From Phoronis australis (taxonomy: Eukaryota > Phoronida > Phoronidae), in assembly GCA_002633005.1 (NCBI GenBank), contig NMRA01001128.1:1-51628 (forward strand): DNA of 51,628 nucleotides. The letters are read 5' to 3'. Positions 33,189 through 45,207 of this stretch are shown here, in pieces. Each line of letters begins with the position of its first letter. Position 1 is the first letter of the stretch. The notes beneath the pieces were generated by a model that was not told the DNA's origin, did not search any database, and was given only the letters and a program-made list of their open reading frames with translations. The position numbers were made by a program, and so were the translations under genes.

Positions 33189-36100
33189 CTGCAAAAATAA
33201 GAATATTCAGAATTAGAACATATATTTTCCTGTGCTTAGCGTGTGTGTGCTGTTAGGGTACATTCTCGAGATCTCGCATGATGCAGTAGACTGACCAAAC
33301 GAGTGTCGATAATTATTATAACCATCTCCAACAACTACTTCAAATTCAGTCTGAGCAGAGACACCCAATATCGTCATCATTGCATTTCGTGACGAATCAC
33401 GTCGTAGCCACGCTTTTACCGCTTTCCATAAACATTTTCTAAAGTATAAGAATTTTGATTTTGATACACCTTCTTTGTGAATTCTGAGATTGGAAACAGC
33501 TGAAAGTTCACTGTTGCTTGAGACCGGCCTCCCGTTCAGTAAGTCTAGTAGCTCGCTAAAAAGCAAGACTTCGCGAGATTACGTGAGATATTCTCGTGTT
33601 TTTTAAATGAGAATCCGTGACTTTCGCTTGGTTCCAGCTAGGTGTTAGCGCAGGTCCTTAAAAATTTGGATTGTGACGGCGGATGCTGTAGTATCGAGCC
33701 ATAAACACGTTCATTTTTGTCAAATGACTAGTAATGCTTCTAACACTTGAACATCTGCAGGTGCCCCGTTTAGGCCTTCCCTGGGAGCGGAACGGACCCT
33801 GCTTACTTCGGCGATTGCTAATAATACCGCTTGGACATCCTGTCAGAGATTTGTTACAAACAAAATAATAATATTCTTGTTTGAGTCTACACAAGTGACT
33901 CCTGATGAATCTCACAATTCCAATCAATGGTTGCTGTTGACATGGATTTTGAATACAAACCGTATTCATCTAGTTCACCTCAATAAACGGGTACAGGTAA
34001 TGTTCATATGAGACAAAACTTGATAAATAAAAATAATTTGGTACAGGTGTAACAAAAATGTAGCAGACAGACTTTCAAATGTGAATTTGATACTAGAAGC
34101 TACTTGGAACAGAAAATACTAAATTATTTTGTATGAAAAAATCTCTCAAGCTCTCCATTTTATCGAATACCCAATGCATGCTTTACACTGCTGAGGTGAG
34201 GGCAAAGTGCACTTATCCACTGACAACTGTAAAACAGTCTGACATTTTTCGCAAAATATACGGAGTAAAATTCTAGTCAACATTCAATAATGAAAGGAGT
34301 GAGAAGACAACAAACACACCACAACAAGGAGTTACTTAGTCTGCTTTCTTCAAAGTCGTTCGATATCATCATGTAAGGGTACTTCGGGAAAATGTAACCG
34401 TGACAAATTATAATGAACACATGCTTCCACAACAGGCACTCGTTAATTATTTCGTTAATTCGCATTGTTACCGTTTATCTTTAAAAAGATAAAACACGAT
34501 AACACTGCCAATTAATAAGAGCACAGCGAGGTGAAAATGCGCGTTTTCCATGGTCATCTGGTAAACTGCTCTTAGACGTCCAAAATGGTTTACAAAGAGT
34601 GTGTGGAGTCTCTAAAAGAGACTACAAATGTAACATTCCCCGAAACGGTGAAGATCACTGTACGTAGGAGATTGAATAATTTAATGTTCTCCATACCAAA
34701 TTAAGAATTGTGATATTCTTAGTCACATTTCCCGACTTTTACTGCAAGATTAACGGTAGTAGGGTATCAGAGATATTGCACGGTTGTATCATCAGAGGCG
34801 GATCCAGGATTTTGAGTTAGTCGCAGCAGGTGTGAGTAGTTGCCAGGATATTGCCTGTCAGACAATCGCACCCCTGAACTGCCAAATGGAATATGGGAAA
34901 ATTTTAGGGGGATGGACCCCTTGTCCCCCTGTAAATCCGCCACTAAACATCACGTATTTATAGACCTTGCTACGCGCCATTCAGAGGAGGCTGACATTCT
35001 TAAGCTGCTATTAAGTGATTACCCGACTCTCCACTGCAGTTCTGAAATCAACAGGTATGCCCAATGGTGTTCGGCAGCAGGGAAAAGGGAGATAACTCTA
35101 CTGAAGAGGGCGAATTGGTGTCGCAGTACTCACATAACACGCTACACGCCTGCAGGAAAAAGTGAAAAATTGTGCTTCGTGTAAAGCTCAAGCCCGTTCC
35201 TGAACACGCATTTTTAAACTATTATTCGATACACTCGTTGTAGAATTCCTTGAGACGTTCTAAACCCCGTTCTCTCCTCCCATCGCCCTTCTCACGTTTG
35301 CCCCCTTACCACCTGAAGCCTCTATACACAGTCCGTCTTCCAATTGCATAATATGTCTTATCTACTCTGCCTTTTTTGTTGCACCCTTGTGGGCGCACCA
35401 TAATGTATACTGAGCGCCACAACTACAACTGTTTGCTGGAAAACTGGTTCTGTCGTTCGAGCGAACACCATGCTTGACTTAACGCGCACTCCTGAATGGC
35501 TTATTTTTTTCTTTTAATACGCTCTTGGCGTCGGAGAAAATTAATTTCGGTACCTAAAATGATGTGACGTTCAACTCACCCACGCCCAGTATCCCAGCAA
35601 CGAAAGCATGGACTGCAATTATTACAACCATAAGGTATATTGAAGAAGGTAGCGGGATCACAGCGGTAGTGATTCCTAACAGGACCAAATTCAATGCCAT
35701 CAGAAGGGTGCTGTCCATTTCCAAGAAAAAATTCGTTGCAACAGTTCCGGTAAACAGCCCCAGAGACCACAGAAGAAGAACAGTTGATGCTTGAGAGGTT
35801 GCCGAGTTGGTAATTTGCAAAAGATCAGGTAACGCAGAACCTATTGTCACCAAAGCCATGGCCTGAAATGATAAAATTAACGGACAAATAAAATGTCTAC
35901 ACCTACCAGTAGTACGTACGGAAACTTGATTTTGGGCCATTACACATCCCGCGAAGACTTGATTACGAACCTAATTCAGCTGTCTGAAATACGATGACAC
36001 GAGTCGAGACATTAACAGAAATAGAATACAGGCGATGGCGCTGCGTGTTCGTTCACACCATGGTGGCGTAGATTCGGAAGCTAATATCAACATGAAACGC

Positions 36101-38060
36101 TTAAAATTTGGTTTTTGAATAGTATATTAAACAGGGCATGATTTGGAATTCCCTTGTCCTTGAGCTGTAGGAGAACATTTCTCGATTACTTACATTTTGT
36201 GGGAAGTACCCAAAACGTGCCAAGAGTGGCGTAGATGAAGGAATATCCCACGAAACTTTCCGCGTATACGCAGAATAAAATCGAGTTTTTGGTGCTTATT
36301 GCTTAAGTTTCACATTGAAACAGGAGCAAGTGTAACCGGCCGAGGATGAAAGAATATGTGGAATATATGCAGTACTAGTCAAATTGTAAACGAGATATAT
36401 TTTATGTGTTACTGCCCTGTCCATTGGTTGTGCATTATAAGGCGCAGTAAATAACAGCATTAGCCAATCTCAAACAGAGTTACGCATTTCTGGTAACCCA
36501 GTTAGGTGCAGATTATACATCTACCGAGAGCACATGAGTAACAAAACCATTGGCTGAGAGACAAAAAGTGCCACTAAAGCTGTTTCGCCGCTTGCGCTAT
36601 AGTTATGGAAGTCGTTGATCGCAAATCTGATCATGACAGTGAAGTTTTACTTGCATGCATAATATGCGTCAGAGTATATTTAGCTGTGTTTCTGGAAAAT
36701 GACAAAATAGTTTAGGGTTTATAAACACTCAACAATTAAAATCAGCCAATTGTAGTAGCTAGAGACAGGAAAACATGTTGTATTTATTTTAAAATTAATA
36801 AATTCGTGGTCAAAGGGCATAATTTGAGAATACATTTTGATAAATCTGGTTTGCGTTGAAATTATTTTCGTGCTGATGTTAACGAAAATGAAACAGAAGG
36901 AATGCCGTTAAATTGTCTGCTAGCAGCGTGACCTCATTTGAATTGTCTGTTAGCAGCGTGACCTCATTTAAATTGTCTGCTAGCAGCGTGACCTCATTTG
37001 AATAGTCTGTTAGCAGTTTGACCTCACTTAAATTGCTTTTGGTCTAAGTAAATGTAAGGCAACATTTCAGATTAACACCTGGATGGTAGTAATAACTGGG
37101 CGAACGGACGCACGTTGGAGAAGAACTCATTCCACTTGTGACATTCATGTTGTTTTCGAGAATAATTCCAATCATTTCGGCGCACGAAAATGTTAGTTTG
37201 AATCACCATATACGTAATATATTTTATTTGTTTCGTACGGCATAAGGTACCAGAGGCGTGACCAACTGTCAAGAGTAGACTGACATTGTTTTTTTGTGAG
37301 TTTTATTTACTTGTTCTATTTGTTTACTAGCAGATAGTAGTGATTATGTAATTTGAATACTAGAGAACATTCTAGAATATTCCAGTATGCTAGGTATTAT
37401 ATAGATATCTAATCTGGAACATTCTAGAGCATAGCATATATTTATAAAATGGTTGAATAGGTTTCGAAAAGTTCTAGATTGTGCTGAAATGTTTCCGAAC
37501 ATTGCAAGAGACTATACATATCCTGGCACGGTCAATTGAAAGTCAGTTTAAATTTAAGTTGAAGTTGAGTTACGCTGCAGTTACAGATTCAACAGTTGTA
37601 GCGTTCTTCAATAGAGAGCAAGCTGCATGTAGAAACAGCAGGTCATTGAATCCTGGATTTTAAAAGTTGCTGGAAATGACCGAGGAGTTGTGTGTTTTCA
37701 CGACTTATGAAACCTCTATAAATATCAATTGCAGTGTCATTCTTTATTAACAGACACCTAATTTTCTTGTTTGAACTATGGTCTATTCCACGTCTGATTC
37801 ATAGAACTAGCGAATTTCCAATGTAAAATTTCACAGAAATGAGCAGGTAATCGCGGGGACTATTTCCAATATTACTATGATTTGTTACACAACAAAGATT
37901 AAAATATAAAGCCCCCCCCCCCGCAAATACTACTTACTCGTGTGCAGGTACCAAGAAAGCAGGTGAAAATCAGGAAGATGTCCAGTCTACTATATCCACG
38001 AGAGATGTCACCATCTTCACTATTGGCGGAATGATTTTCTTGATCTGGTGAAGAACACAT
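32161..38060 (-). CDS. MFSD4/NaGLT1-like 12-helix MFS transporter, three coding exons, complete
   Basis: Exons 38060-37938, 35862-35580 and 33188-32161 join in frame to 477 codons and a stop; the introns are gtaagt...tttcag and gtgagt...tttgcag. The ATG is directly preceded by an in-frame TAG. Twelve hydrophobic helices are visible: the first is split by intron 1 (LDIFLIFTCFLGTCTR/AMAL), the fourth crosses intron 2 (AGILGVGFLVIVVEV), and the last is GGMFIALLLLIPLYLL. Between helices 5 and 6 is a loop with Asn-x-Ser/Thr sites (NETS, NAT, NCS) suited to an extracellular glycosylated loop. Helix placement and the ITIGSALPDLLQ-like first loop resemble the MFSD4 / sodium-dependent glucose transporter 1 group of plasma-membrane solute carriers. 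The length is close to the usual ~500. The substrate cannot be told from sequence. Another MFS subfamily is possible. Confidence 0.85.
34797..34943. mobile_element. MITE-like repeat with GGCGGAT ends, copy 2
   Basis: Inverse orientation to 953-1101; starts GGCGGATCCAGGATTTTGAG and ends GTAAATCCGCCAC. It lies in intron 2 of the transporter gene. Confidence 0.7.
35580..35862 (-). CDS. Transporter exon 2 (helices 1-4)
   Basis: The acceptor ttaattttatcatttcag precedes GCCATGGCTTTGG. The exon starts at phase 0 and ends with one base of a Gly codon before gtgagt. The frame continues open upstream of the acceptor to an ATG at 35940, but those 26 codons are intron sequence: the polypyrimidine-AG and the fit with exon 1 decide this. 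Confidence 0.88.
36911..37030. repeat. 30-bp minisatellite, four units
   Basis: AATTGTCTGCTAGCAGCGTG + ACCTCATTTG repeats exactly every 30 bp at 36911, 36941, 36971 and 37001. Each unit contains TGACCTCA, a nuclear-receptor-like half-site. It is in intron 1 of the transporter gene. Confidence 0.92.
37365..37424. promoter_or_regulatory. Heat-shock-element-like sites
   Basis: GAAcaTTCtaGAAtaTTC at 37365-37382 is four perfect alternating nGAAn units, the consensus HSF-binding array. A second GAACATTCTAG is at 37417-37427, and GAAAAGTTCTAGA is at about 37467. A TATA-like CTATAAATAT lies at about 37713-37722. The sites are in transporter intron 1 and may belong to an inserted LTR rather than the gene. 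Confidence 0.5.
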
Positions 38061-38069
38061 CTACCTAGC
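37938..38069 (-). CDS. Transporter exon 1 (start codon, first half of helix 1)
   Basis: ATG at 38060 begins MCSSPDQENHSANSEDGDIS, an acidic cytoplasmic N-terminus, then the start of a membrane helix; the donor is gtaagt at 37937. An acceptor-like cttagctttcag ends at 38070, so a non-coding 5' exon upstream is likely and only nine UTR bases lie in this exon. The exon is too short for a plain ORF scan. Confidence 0.8.
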
Positions 38070-39004
38070 CTGAAAGCTAAGCCAAAAGTATTCATTACAA
38101 CCAAACTTCGCCATTCTCCGATTCAAACAATGTGCATGAAAGCATTAGTCCCCTAGGTGAAATATTGCAGAAATTCAAAGTGTGCGCGGAACACGAGTCA
38201 TCAGCAGACAGGTTACGTAAGGTTGTCCTCAAATGATTCCTCCGAGGCTGTATCAATTGCACTGGCAACAGCTTCATGTTATTGTTTGTGAGCCATGTGT
38301 TTTTGGACAGTCTAGTGTTGGACTCGGACTTAAATTCAGTACAAGTTGTAACTTTTCTATTCAGGGGTCAGTTTTGATGAATGATTTCAGTACCTTCACG
38401 TTTTGGTGGCGCTGAAAAACTGATTGTCGTGCATTGTTGTTTAGGACACAGTGCCTCGTTTTAGTATCAATTGTAACGCAAACGTGAAAGCGCGCGTGTT
38501 CCAAACATGCAGCACTAAATGTAGATTGGACACAGCACCTCGTTTTCAAGCATAATGGCGAATTCGTGCAAAATGTGTATTATGGAATTTTGTTTACAGT
38601 AAATTCTCCAAACGATAACTCTAAAATGGGTAGAAATAATTGCTTGTTTCAGTGAAGGCAGGCAAGGTTGATTCGCAACATGAGCCAACAAACCCCTAGA
38701 GGAAGTCCACGCTCAGCTTGATGCTGTCTCGACTTTCACAACAAGTAAATAATTGAGATTTGCGCGAGATTAAAAAGGACTTGGTCTACTAGTTGAGTTT
38801 TCGAATTTGCTATTTGCCGCTTAATGCATTCGTTGAAGACACAACTGTACTGTTTGTTTGACACCTTATTACAGATTCTCTCATAGTCTCTAAACAGTGT
38901 CCTATCTTCAGGCGTGCAGCTAGTAGCAAAACAACGAGAGGCGTCTGTAACAGAAAAAAATATGGTGGCTGTAAAAGGACGCCACTGCAACTTTTTCTCC
39001 GTTT
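38070..39004. other. Upstream flank of the transporter gene
   Basis: No gene recognised. A non-coding first exon and promoter of the minus-strand transporter are expected here or further right, but I cannot place them. Confidence 0.35.
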
Positions 39005-39412
39005 CTAACTCTATCGAGAGACTTATTAACTCTATCGATAGACTTACTATCTCTAGCGATAGACTAATTAACTCTATTGATAGAGTTACTGTCTCTATCG
39101 ATAGAGTTATTTACTATATCGACAGACTTATACTATCTCTATCGCCAGAGTTATTAACTCTATCGATAGACTTATACTAACTCTATCGGTAGACTTATTA
39201 ACTCTATCGATAGACTTACTAACCCTGTCGATAGACTTACTAACCCTGTCGATAGACTCACTAACTCTATCGTTGGACTTATTTACTCTGTCGATAGACT
39301 TTCTAACTCTATCGATGGACTTGTTAACTTTATCGAAAGACTTGTTATCTCTATCGATAGGTTTACATGTACTATCTCTATCGATAGATTTGTTAAGTCT
39401 ATTGACAGAGTT
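39005..39412. repeat. TATCGATA minisatellite, left array
   Basis: About 19 units, each centred on the palindrome CTATCGATAG or a one-base variant. Every unit is 20-23 bp, so open frames rich in LSIDLLT-type repeats arise on both strands; these are not genes. Confidence 0.9.
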
Positions 39413-40355
39413 ACGATGTTGGTTTCAAATTAAAACAAGCATATTGTCGATTTATTCAAGCCAGGACTGACTCAAAATGAAATAATAAAGGTATTCATTC
39501 GTCGTTTTGGAGCGTCACTACGCACAAGGCAATCGCGACGTGTTCTTTGGCAACTTATGGGTTTCTGCTCCGTAAAGTACGTGTGATTTTGATGAAATGC
39601 TTCGTTTTGTTGAAGAACACGTTGCGGGTTCAGGTCAGATGCACGGTTATAGATATATGCATTGGAAGTTAATAGCATGTATATACATGCATAACCCAAG
39701 AAATCATCTATACCAATTCAAAAACGAACTACTTAAATCCATCTCACGCCTATCTTGCTTACAGTTACAGTCACACTCAATATGTAATTTCAACTAAAGA
39801 ATACGCAACACAACAAATCAACTTATACGTTACAAAACCTTTGAAAAAACAATTTCAACAGTTCAGCAGTCTCTTCAGTGCCTACATATGAGTTTCTGCG
39901 CCACAGCAAAAGCCAGCATACTGTCAAATTTGAAATCAAAAGTGAAACAACATTTTAGACAATTTTGTAAACGTATTAGCAGTGACTGACTCTGAAAACT
40001 AGCTCATCCGTATCTTGTTTTCCCAGATATACTGACAAACCCAGAACGAACTTTTAAACCATAGAATTTCGAGGTATAAAAATGGTCGTCAGTTTCGAGG
40101 TCCAACGGAAAATATAGGGTCTGTGCGCTCCGGGATAATGGCTGATAAAGCCAAAACGAATTTGCCGTGTGTAAATCTGTATTGTACGCCGATCTTGTGA
40201 CCAGTGATTATTCTTCCGTAGCACCCCCTGTTGGAGGTAAGACAGATTAGAACATCATGGGATTCATACAAGATCATCTAACTGTTTAAATAACCATTGC
40301 GCCTATTGCTGTGCCTATGTTGTGGGTCATGAAACATCGCATTAGTCCCAATCAC

Positions 40356-40529
40356 ATCGATAGAGTTACTAAATAGAGATAGTAAGTCTATCGATAGAGT
40401 TAATAAGTCTATCGATAGAGATAGTATGTATATCGATAGAGTTAATAAGTCTATCGATAGAGATAGTATGTATATCGATATAGTTAATAAGTCTATCGAT
40501 AGAGTTAGTAAGTCTTTCGATAGAGTTAC
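40356..40529. repeat. TATCGATA minisatellite, right array (inverse)
   Basis: About eight units in the opposite orientation to the left array, alternating GTTAATAAGTC and GATAGTATGTA spacers, which gives a higher-order ~42-bp repeat. Confidence 0.88.
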
Positions 40530-41020
40530 CACGTTCGCCAAGATTATCCGACTTACTTACATGCTTGTAGGGCTACCGCAGTCACGCTCATTCGGTATGA
40601 CACTGGTCAGCTTCCGCACGAGGTCATCTTACATATAATATTGTTCCAAAGCCCAGCCTTGTTTTCGTACAAAAGTTTAGGAAAAAAATAAAGCAAACCA
40701 CCCAGGCGTTTCACAATTGTCACCGAACGTCCCGCAAACAAACTTACAATAAAAGTAAGCTATAAGCCGTCTGTCAACACAAAAACGTTGCGCATCAATG
40801 AAGTACTTTGAATACAATCTTTTTTTCTTTTGAAGGGCAGATACCTCAATGACAAATGCTTCATAGGTCAAAATATCCAGTCGCGATGCCAACGGTGCAG
40901 TCTACCGTACTTTGTAACTCGCCACAACTACATGTATGACTGTTAGTGTTATGCCGTGGGTATTTCATCAGCAACGGTATAAATTTAAAAAGTCCTTGTC
41001 TCAAAGAATATTTTAGTTCA
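40530..41020. other. Stretch with no recognised feature
   Basis: No open frame with recognisable content, no repeat seen. Confidence 0.4.
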
Positions 41021-41024
41021 AGTA

Positions 41025-41765
41025 ACATGGTATAATGCTTGTTTCCTTTCTGTTATCAAACTTTTTGAGCACAGTACTGTACCTCGGTCGAGATCTTTCC
41101 ATGACCTGCACGTGCATCGGTTAAGGAACGATTCCTGAATGACGGTCATGTTGTCCTTGGAAACGTATTGATGTCACCGTGAGAGTAATAGCGTTGCTTG
41201 GTTGTTTCTGATTCTCGATTTGATTGTTTTTATGCAAATTTGATTATTTATTGTCCAAACTCCATCTGCTTTTTGCATGTGACGAGCATTCATACTTTGC
41301 GGATACGTCGCATCTCCCGCTGCCAACATTACTGAGTCAGCCCTCGCTGATCGCAAGGGTACGTCAAGTTTCAGCAAAGGTATCCGTTCAGGTAATAAAC
41401 TATAGAGGAAACACCTTTCTAGATCATCCAATGCCTTATCTTTATCGCCATATCGTGAAACTGATGCAAGGTAGCCTACCAGCCTTAGCAAATTGCCGTT
41501 TGACTACCTGCACGTGTGATCGTATTTCTGCGTACTTGGCAGTTAATCGGCAGCGGCTTTACTGGCCGTTAAAACTGTAAAATTGAAAAAAAACTGCCAT
41601 ACACGGCGAGCATTCAACAAACAAAAACAAGTTTTGTCTCAAAACTGAGCTTCTCTCCTGAATTGCAATAACGCGGACCTGTGATGCCCGACACGACAAT
41701 CAGCGAAGTAATTCCCCGGCAGTTGCCGTGACACTTCGACAGGAAAATAACCACTTGCTAAATTC
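41025..41765. repeat. Dispersed repeat, copy 1 (related to 50190-50540)
   Basis: Shares TTATCAAACT...TTTTTGAGCA, TTTATCGCCATATCGTGAAA, CGGCTTTACTGG, and CAGGAAAATAA(C/T)CACTTG with 50205-50540 in the same order and orientation. It carries about 350 bp (about 41092-41440) absent from the other copy. It is more diverged than the 2.6-kb duplication. Confidence 0.65.
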
Positions 41766-44700
41766 AGGCTTATAGCCCACTCGCCATAGCCGCCCTTGTT
41801 GGTCGTTTTTATAGGACTGTGCCAGTCCGTAATTATGTGAAAGTCTCTAAAACTCAGTATCTTTGTATACGGCACAGAGGTTTTGAACCATTTATTCCGA
41901 TAAAACAGCCGGCGATCCCATGCGTTTGCCTTTCACCAGTGTCAGAAGTGGTCTCGATCCACACTGGGTCACTGACAGCAGGCCCGAGTCAGGCAACTTA
42001 CAATTTCTGCCAAAATTTATTTGCCACATTTCGTTGACAATTTCGATACAAACTTTCTCTATTTTGGTTTTATTAACGTTATAAGAACCGTTGTAGATTA
42101 CTTTATCCCGATTTGCAAGCAGGTAACACACAATGCTTCAGTCGCACAATCGGCTGGCATGCGTTCAGTAACGCTAGGACTTACATGTAGCTAAAATCAA
42201 GCCAAAGTCACGTGTTCTCATTTAAAATACATGGCTGTATCTCACATAATCTCGTGAAGTCTTGCACATTTTCTGGAGACACCATTATTTCAATCAAGTG
42301 TGCGATTGTTTTTCTATGTAATTAATCAGTTGAGGCAACGAATTGTTCACCGTGTGACTGTGATTGTAGGAGAATGCGCCTCAAGTGAGTGAGCCATAGT
42401 ACTGGGTTATAAATTGTGCACCGCAATTTTGCTGCTGTTTTGTGTCAGGATAGCAAAGTGCGTTTGAACACGGTAGTTTTCGTTAATTAATAGATTAGAG
42501 CAGGTGAATAACTTATTAATAGATTCTCCAATAACATTTTCCTTTTGTTTATTTTACTAATACTTTTAATCCTGCACGACCCATTGTGACCCTCGCCCGT
42601 TTCCGCTTGTCTCCATCTCTCCCTCTTGGCTCTTTCTTTCCCCTCCCTTTCCCTTTCCCCTCCCTATCTTCATCTCCACGTCATAACATATAAACACACA
42701 ATTTTACTGTGTATTGTTAAACCAGACAGGTATATGATGCGGGTGTTCAAAGACAAATTCGGTAAAACCTGAAATACATGTTTGAAATCAAACACTAGAA
42801 ATTCAGAATCGATGTTTTTTAAGCTGACAATTGTGAATCACGGGTCAGTTTTCGATTGCACGCAATTGTTTAAGCACATGTATGTGTACACCGAAATGTC
42901 GAAACAATACAATTGAAAAATCTGAATTCTGTCCAAATTAACAACTTCCAGTAATAGTGTGTTTGATGAGAATTCTATTCGTCCAATTGTTGTCTATTCT
43001 AACGGCATCAAATATCCGCCACTCGTTTGCTATATTTTAACAGACATAGGTCCTTCCGCACTCACACTGGCGCTGGTTGTCTGCATGACTGTGCGTCTTT
43101 GCTTGCCCATTGTCGCGTCTAGTTCCAGTACTTCCATGGTCTTGATCACGTACAGCGGAACTTTTTTATCTCGTGGACCGTTTTTAGGAAGGTCGTTGGA
43201 GTTGGAGTAGTTATCTATAATTAACAAACGGCGAATTGTAAGATTCGTGTGCATATGTATTTGAACTTATGACGTATTGTTGTGCATTTATCGACGGCCT
43301 ATCTGCACTCCATCTGATAGACTCTGTTACACGCGTGTATTCCGAAGAGGCACGAATTTCGCGAAAACGCAATAACAGGCAAAGCGTCGCAAAATATCGC
43401 CATGCATTTCAAGTGAAGCACCTGATCACATTAACTTCCATAGAGAAATTCTTGCATCTGCAAAACACTACCCAGGATAAAATGCGAGGATATATGCTCT
43501 TGAATACATGGCGTTCTTCCAACATAGACCAGCAGCCCAAAGCACTTAGCATAGATGACCAATGTACCTACATCTTCGGTCTCTGTCGATACGCGGAATA
43601 AGGTCGAGTGGGATATTACATGTACTTCATGTACGCCAATCGAGGTACGTTTTGTATTTATCCCATGCGCTTCGAATCCCTAACTTTCTTACATTTTTTC
43701 GGCAGATTTTTCAAATACTTCACCAAGACTGTTCACATGGCGGATCAAATCCTATATGGATGTACTTTCGCGTTAGGTTGCAAGTTTTCTCTTGTAAAAG
43801 AAACAGTTTTAGAAGTAACTATTTATTTCTTGAAAAGAGGTAGCAAAGAGGAAAACAACGGCAACTTTGCAGTGAACTTGTAACAACTCCCGGAAATAGC
43901 TAAAAACAACAATATTTGACATTTTAATTTCCTAGGAATCGGCGCTTGAGTTGCAGACGATATAGTATTCTGCAACTGAAAACTGAGACAAAAGTGTCTT
44001 ATAATTAACAGTTCTGTTCCATATTTTACATTTAGGGCCTGGTTGCATGTCGAGTGTTAGTTACACTGTTGCAACTGTATTACTTTAAACTATATTCAGA
44101 AAATTTGATGATCGAACTGGCTGAAGACGGCGAGTCCATATTGACCTACCTTTTGCACTTTCCATGTCAGAGGTCGTTGTTTTGGTAGTCCAAAGGTGAA
44201 TACGGAAAACTTTATTTCATGGCCGTATTTCCCTTGACAGATTCAACGCGCGTGGGCTAATTTGCCCAGACTTACCGCTCGATTAGAAAAAGAGAAGAGG
44301 AAAACTAGCAGGTGAAGCATTCAAGACAAGATGAGAACAAAAATGGTTATTTGTGCTACGAGCAGTTGACATAAGGGACTCTTGACATCAATATTGTTTT
44401 CTCATATTATCTGCTAAGGAGTTACTCGCGTTGGGTAGGTAGACTTACGACATTATTTCTCGTGCTCATGCACCCACCCAGGGGTGACTTGGGGGCTCTA
44501 CTGTACAAGTAGAAAACGAGACGAATGTCCACTAAAAAGGCACGAACTAATAAAATTCGGCGAATGCACATTTCATAGCTCTGAACGTACCCCGTGATTT
44601 TTTTGGTAAAAGGTGAACATTCTCAAAAATTTTAGGCTGGGTGCGCCCAAGGGGCTATTATTTCAGTGCTAGTCATTTCTACACTGGCATTACTATGTGA

Positions 44701-44890
44701 GCTGCCAGTTCACAGCATGACGCCAGTCGTTTTTGGGCGCTGAGTGCTTGGTCACGGTGTCTGGGACGGCCTATTCATTCCATGCTCTCCTGGCGTGATT
44801 TAACTGCTCGGAGATGTGTAGTTTGACTGACCTTTACTGTCAATATCCTGTTAAGCAGCTTGGTGTTGTCAAAACAATGTTATCCTAATA
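41766..44890. other. Intergenic stretch with no confident gene
   Basis: Open frames up to 110 codons (43269-43601, +; 43608-43883, +) show no known domain. A pyrimidine-rich run (CTCCCTCTTGG... CCCTCCCTTTCCC) lies at 42615-42680. Confidence 0.45.
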
Positions 44891-44899
44891 TGGCTTATT

Positions 44900-45207
44900 A
44901 CTCTGCGCGTGTAAGCGCAGAGTACTGTTGTTCCTGGGTTTTCTTCAATTTTATTCTTATTACTCTGCGCGTGTAAGCGCAGAGTACCGTTGTTCCTGGG
45001 TTTTCTTCAATTTTATTCTTATTCTTATTCTTATTCTTCTTATTACTCTGCGCGTGTAAGCGCAGAGTACTGTTGTTCCTGGGTTTTCTTCAATTTTATT
45101 CTTATTCTTATTCTTATTCTTATTACTCTGCGCGTGTAAGCGCAGAGTACTGTTGTTCCTGGGTTTTCTTCAATTTTATTCTTATTCTTCTTCTTATTCT
45201 TCTTCCG
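44900..45207. repeat. Four tandem units each starting with a 10-bp-stem hairpin
   Basis: TACTCTGCGC + GTGTAA + GCGCAGAGTA is a perfect stem-loop, followed by CTGTTGTTCCTGGG, TTTTCTTCAATTTTATTCTT and a variable number of ATTCTT. Unit lengths are 62, 83 and 80 bp, differing by the ATTCTT count. Confidence 0.9.

Larger units (their letters stand above)
39005..40529. mobile_element. Foldback-like element: inverted TATCGATA minisatellites
   Basis: 39005-39412 is an array of about 20-22-bp units of the form AACTCTATCGATAGACTTAT. 40356-40529 is a shorter array of the inverse form (AATAAGTCTATCGATAGAGTT-like). The two arrays are in opposite orientation about 0.94 kb apart. Long inverted termini made of short tandem repeats are the hallmark of foldback (FB/TU-type) elements. 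The centre (39413-40355) has no recognised gene. No target duplication was found at AACTCTATC... and ...GATAGAGTT, so the outer limits are provisional. Confidence 0.6.

Noticed and set aside
33213-33566. 117-codon minus-strand frame in transporter intron 2
   Set aside because: No recognised motif, no membrane segment, no splice sites linking it to exon 2 or 3 in frame. Kept as intron.
35863-35940. Upstream extension of transporter exon 2 to an ATG at 35940
   Set aside because: A strong polypyrimidine-AG acceptor lies at 35863 and exon 1 at 38060-37938 joins in phase, giving a better first helix; the 26 codons are intronic.
36911-37030. CRISPR-like array
   Set aside because: The 30-bp units are contiguous, with no spacers, in a eukaryotic intron; this is a minisatellite.
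38914-39470. Open frames rich in LSIDLLT-type repeats over the TATCGATA arrays
   Set aside because: They arise mechanically from the ~21-bp repeat on both strands and in several frames; the right array gives the same peptides on the other strand. No start context or domain.
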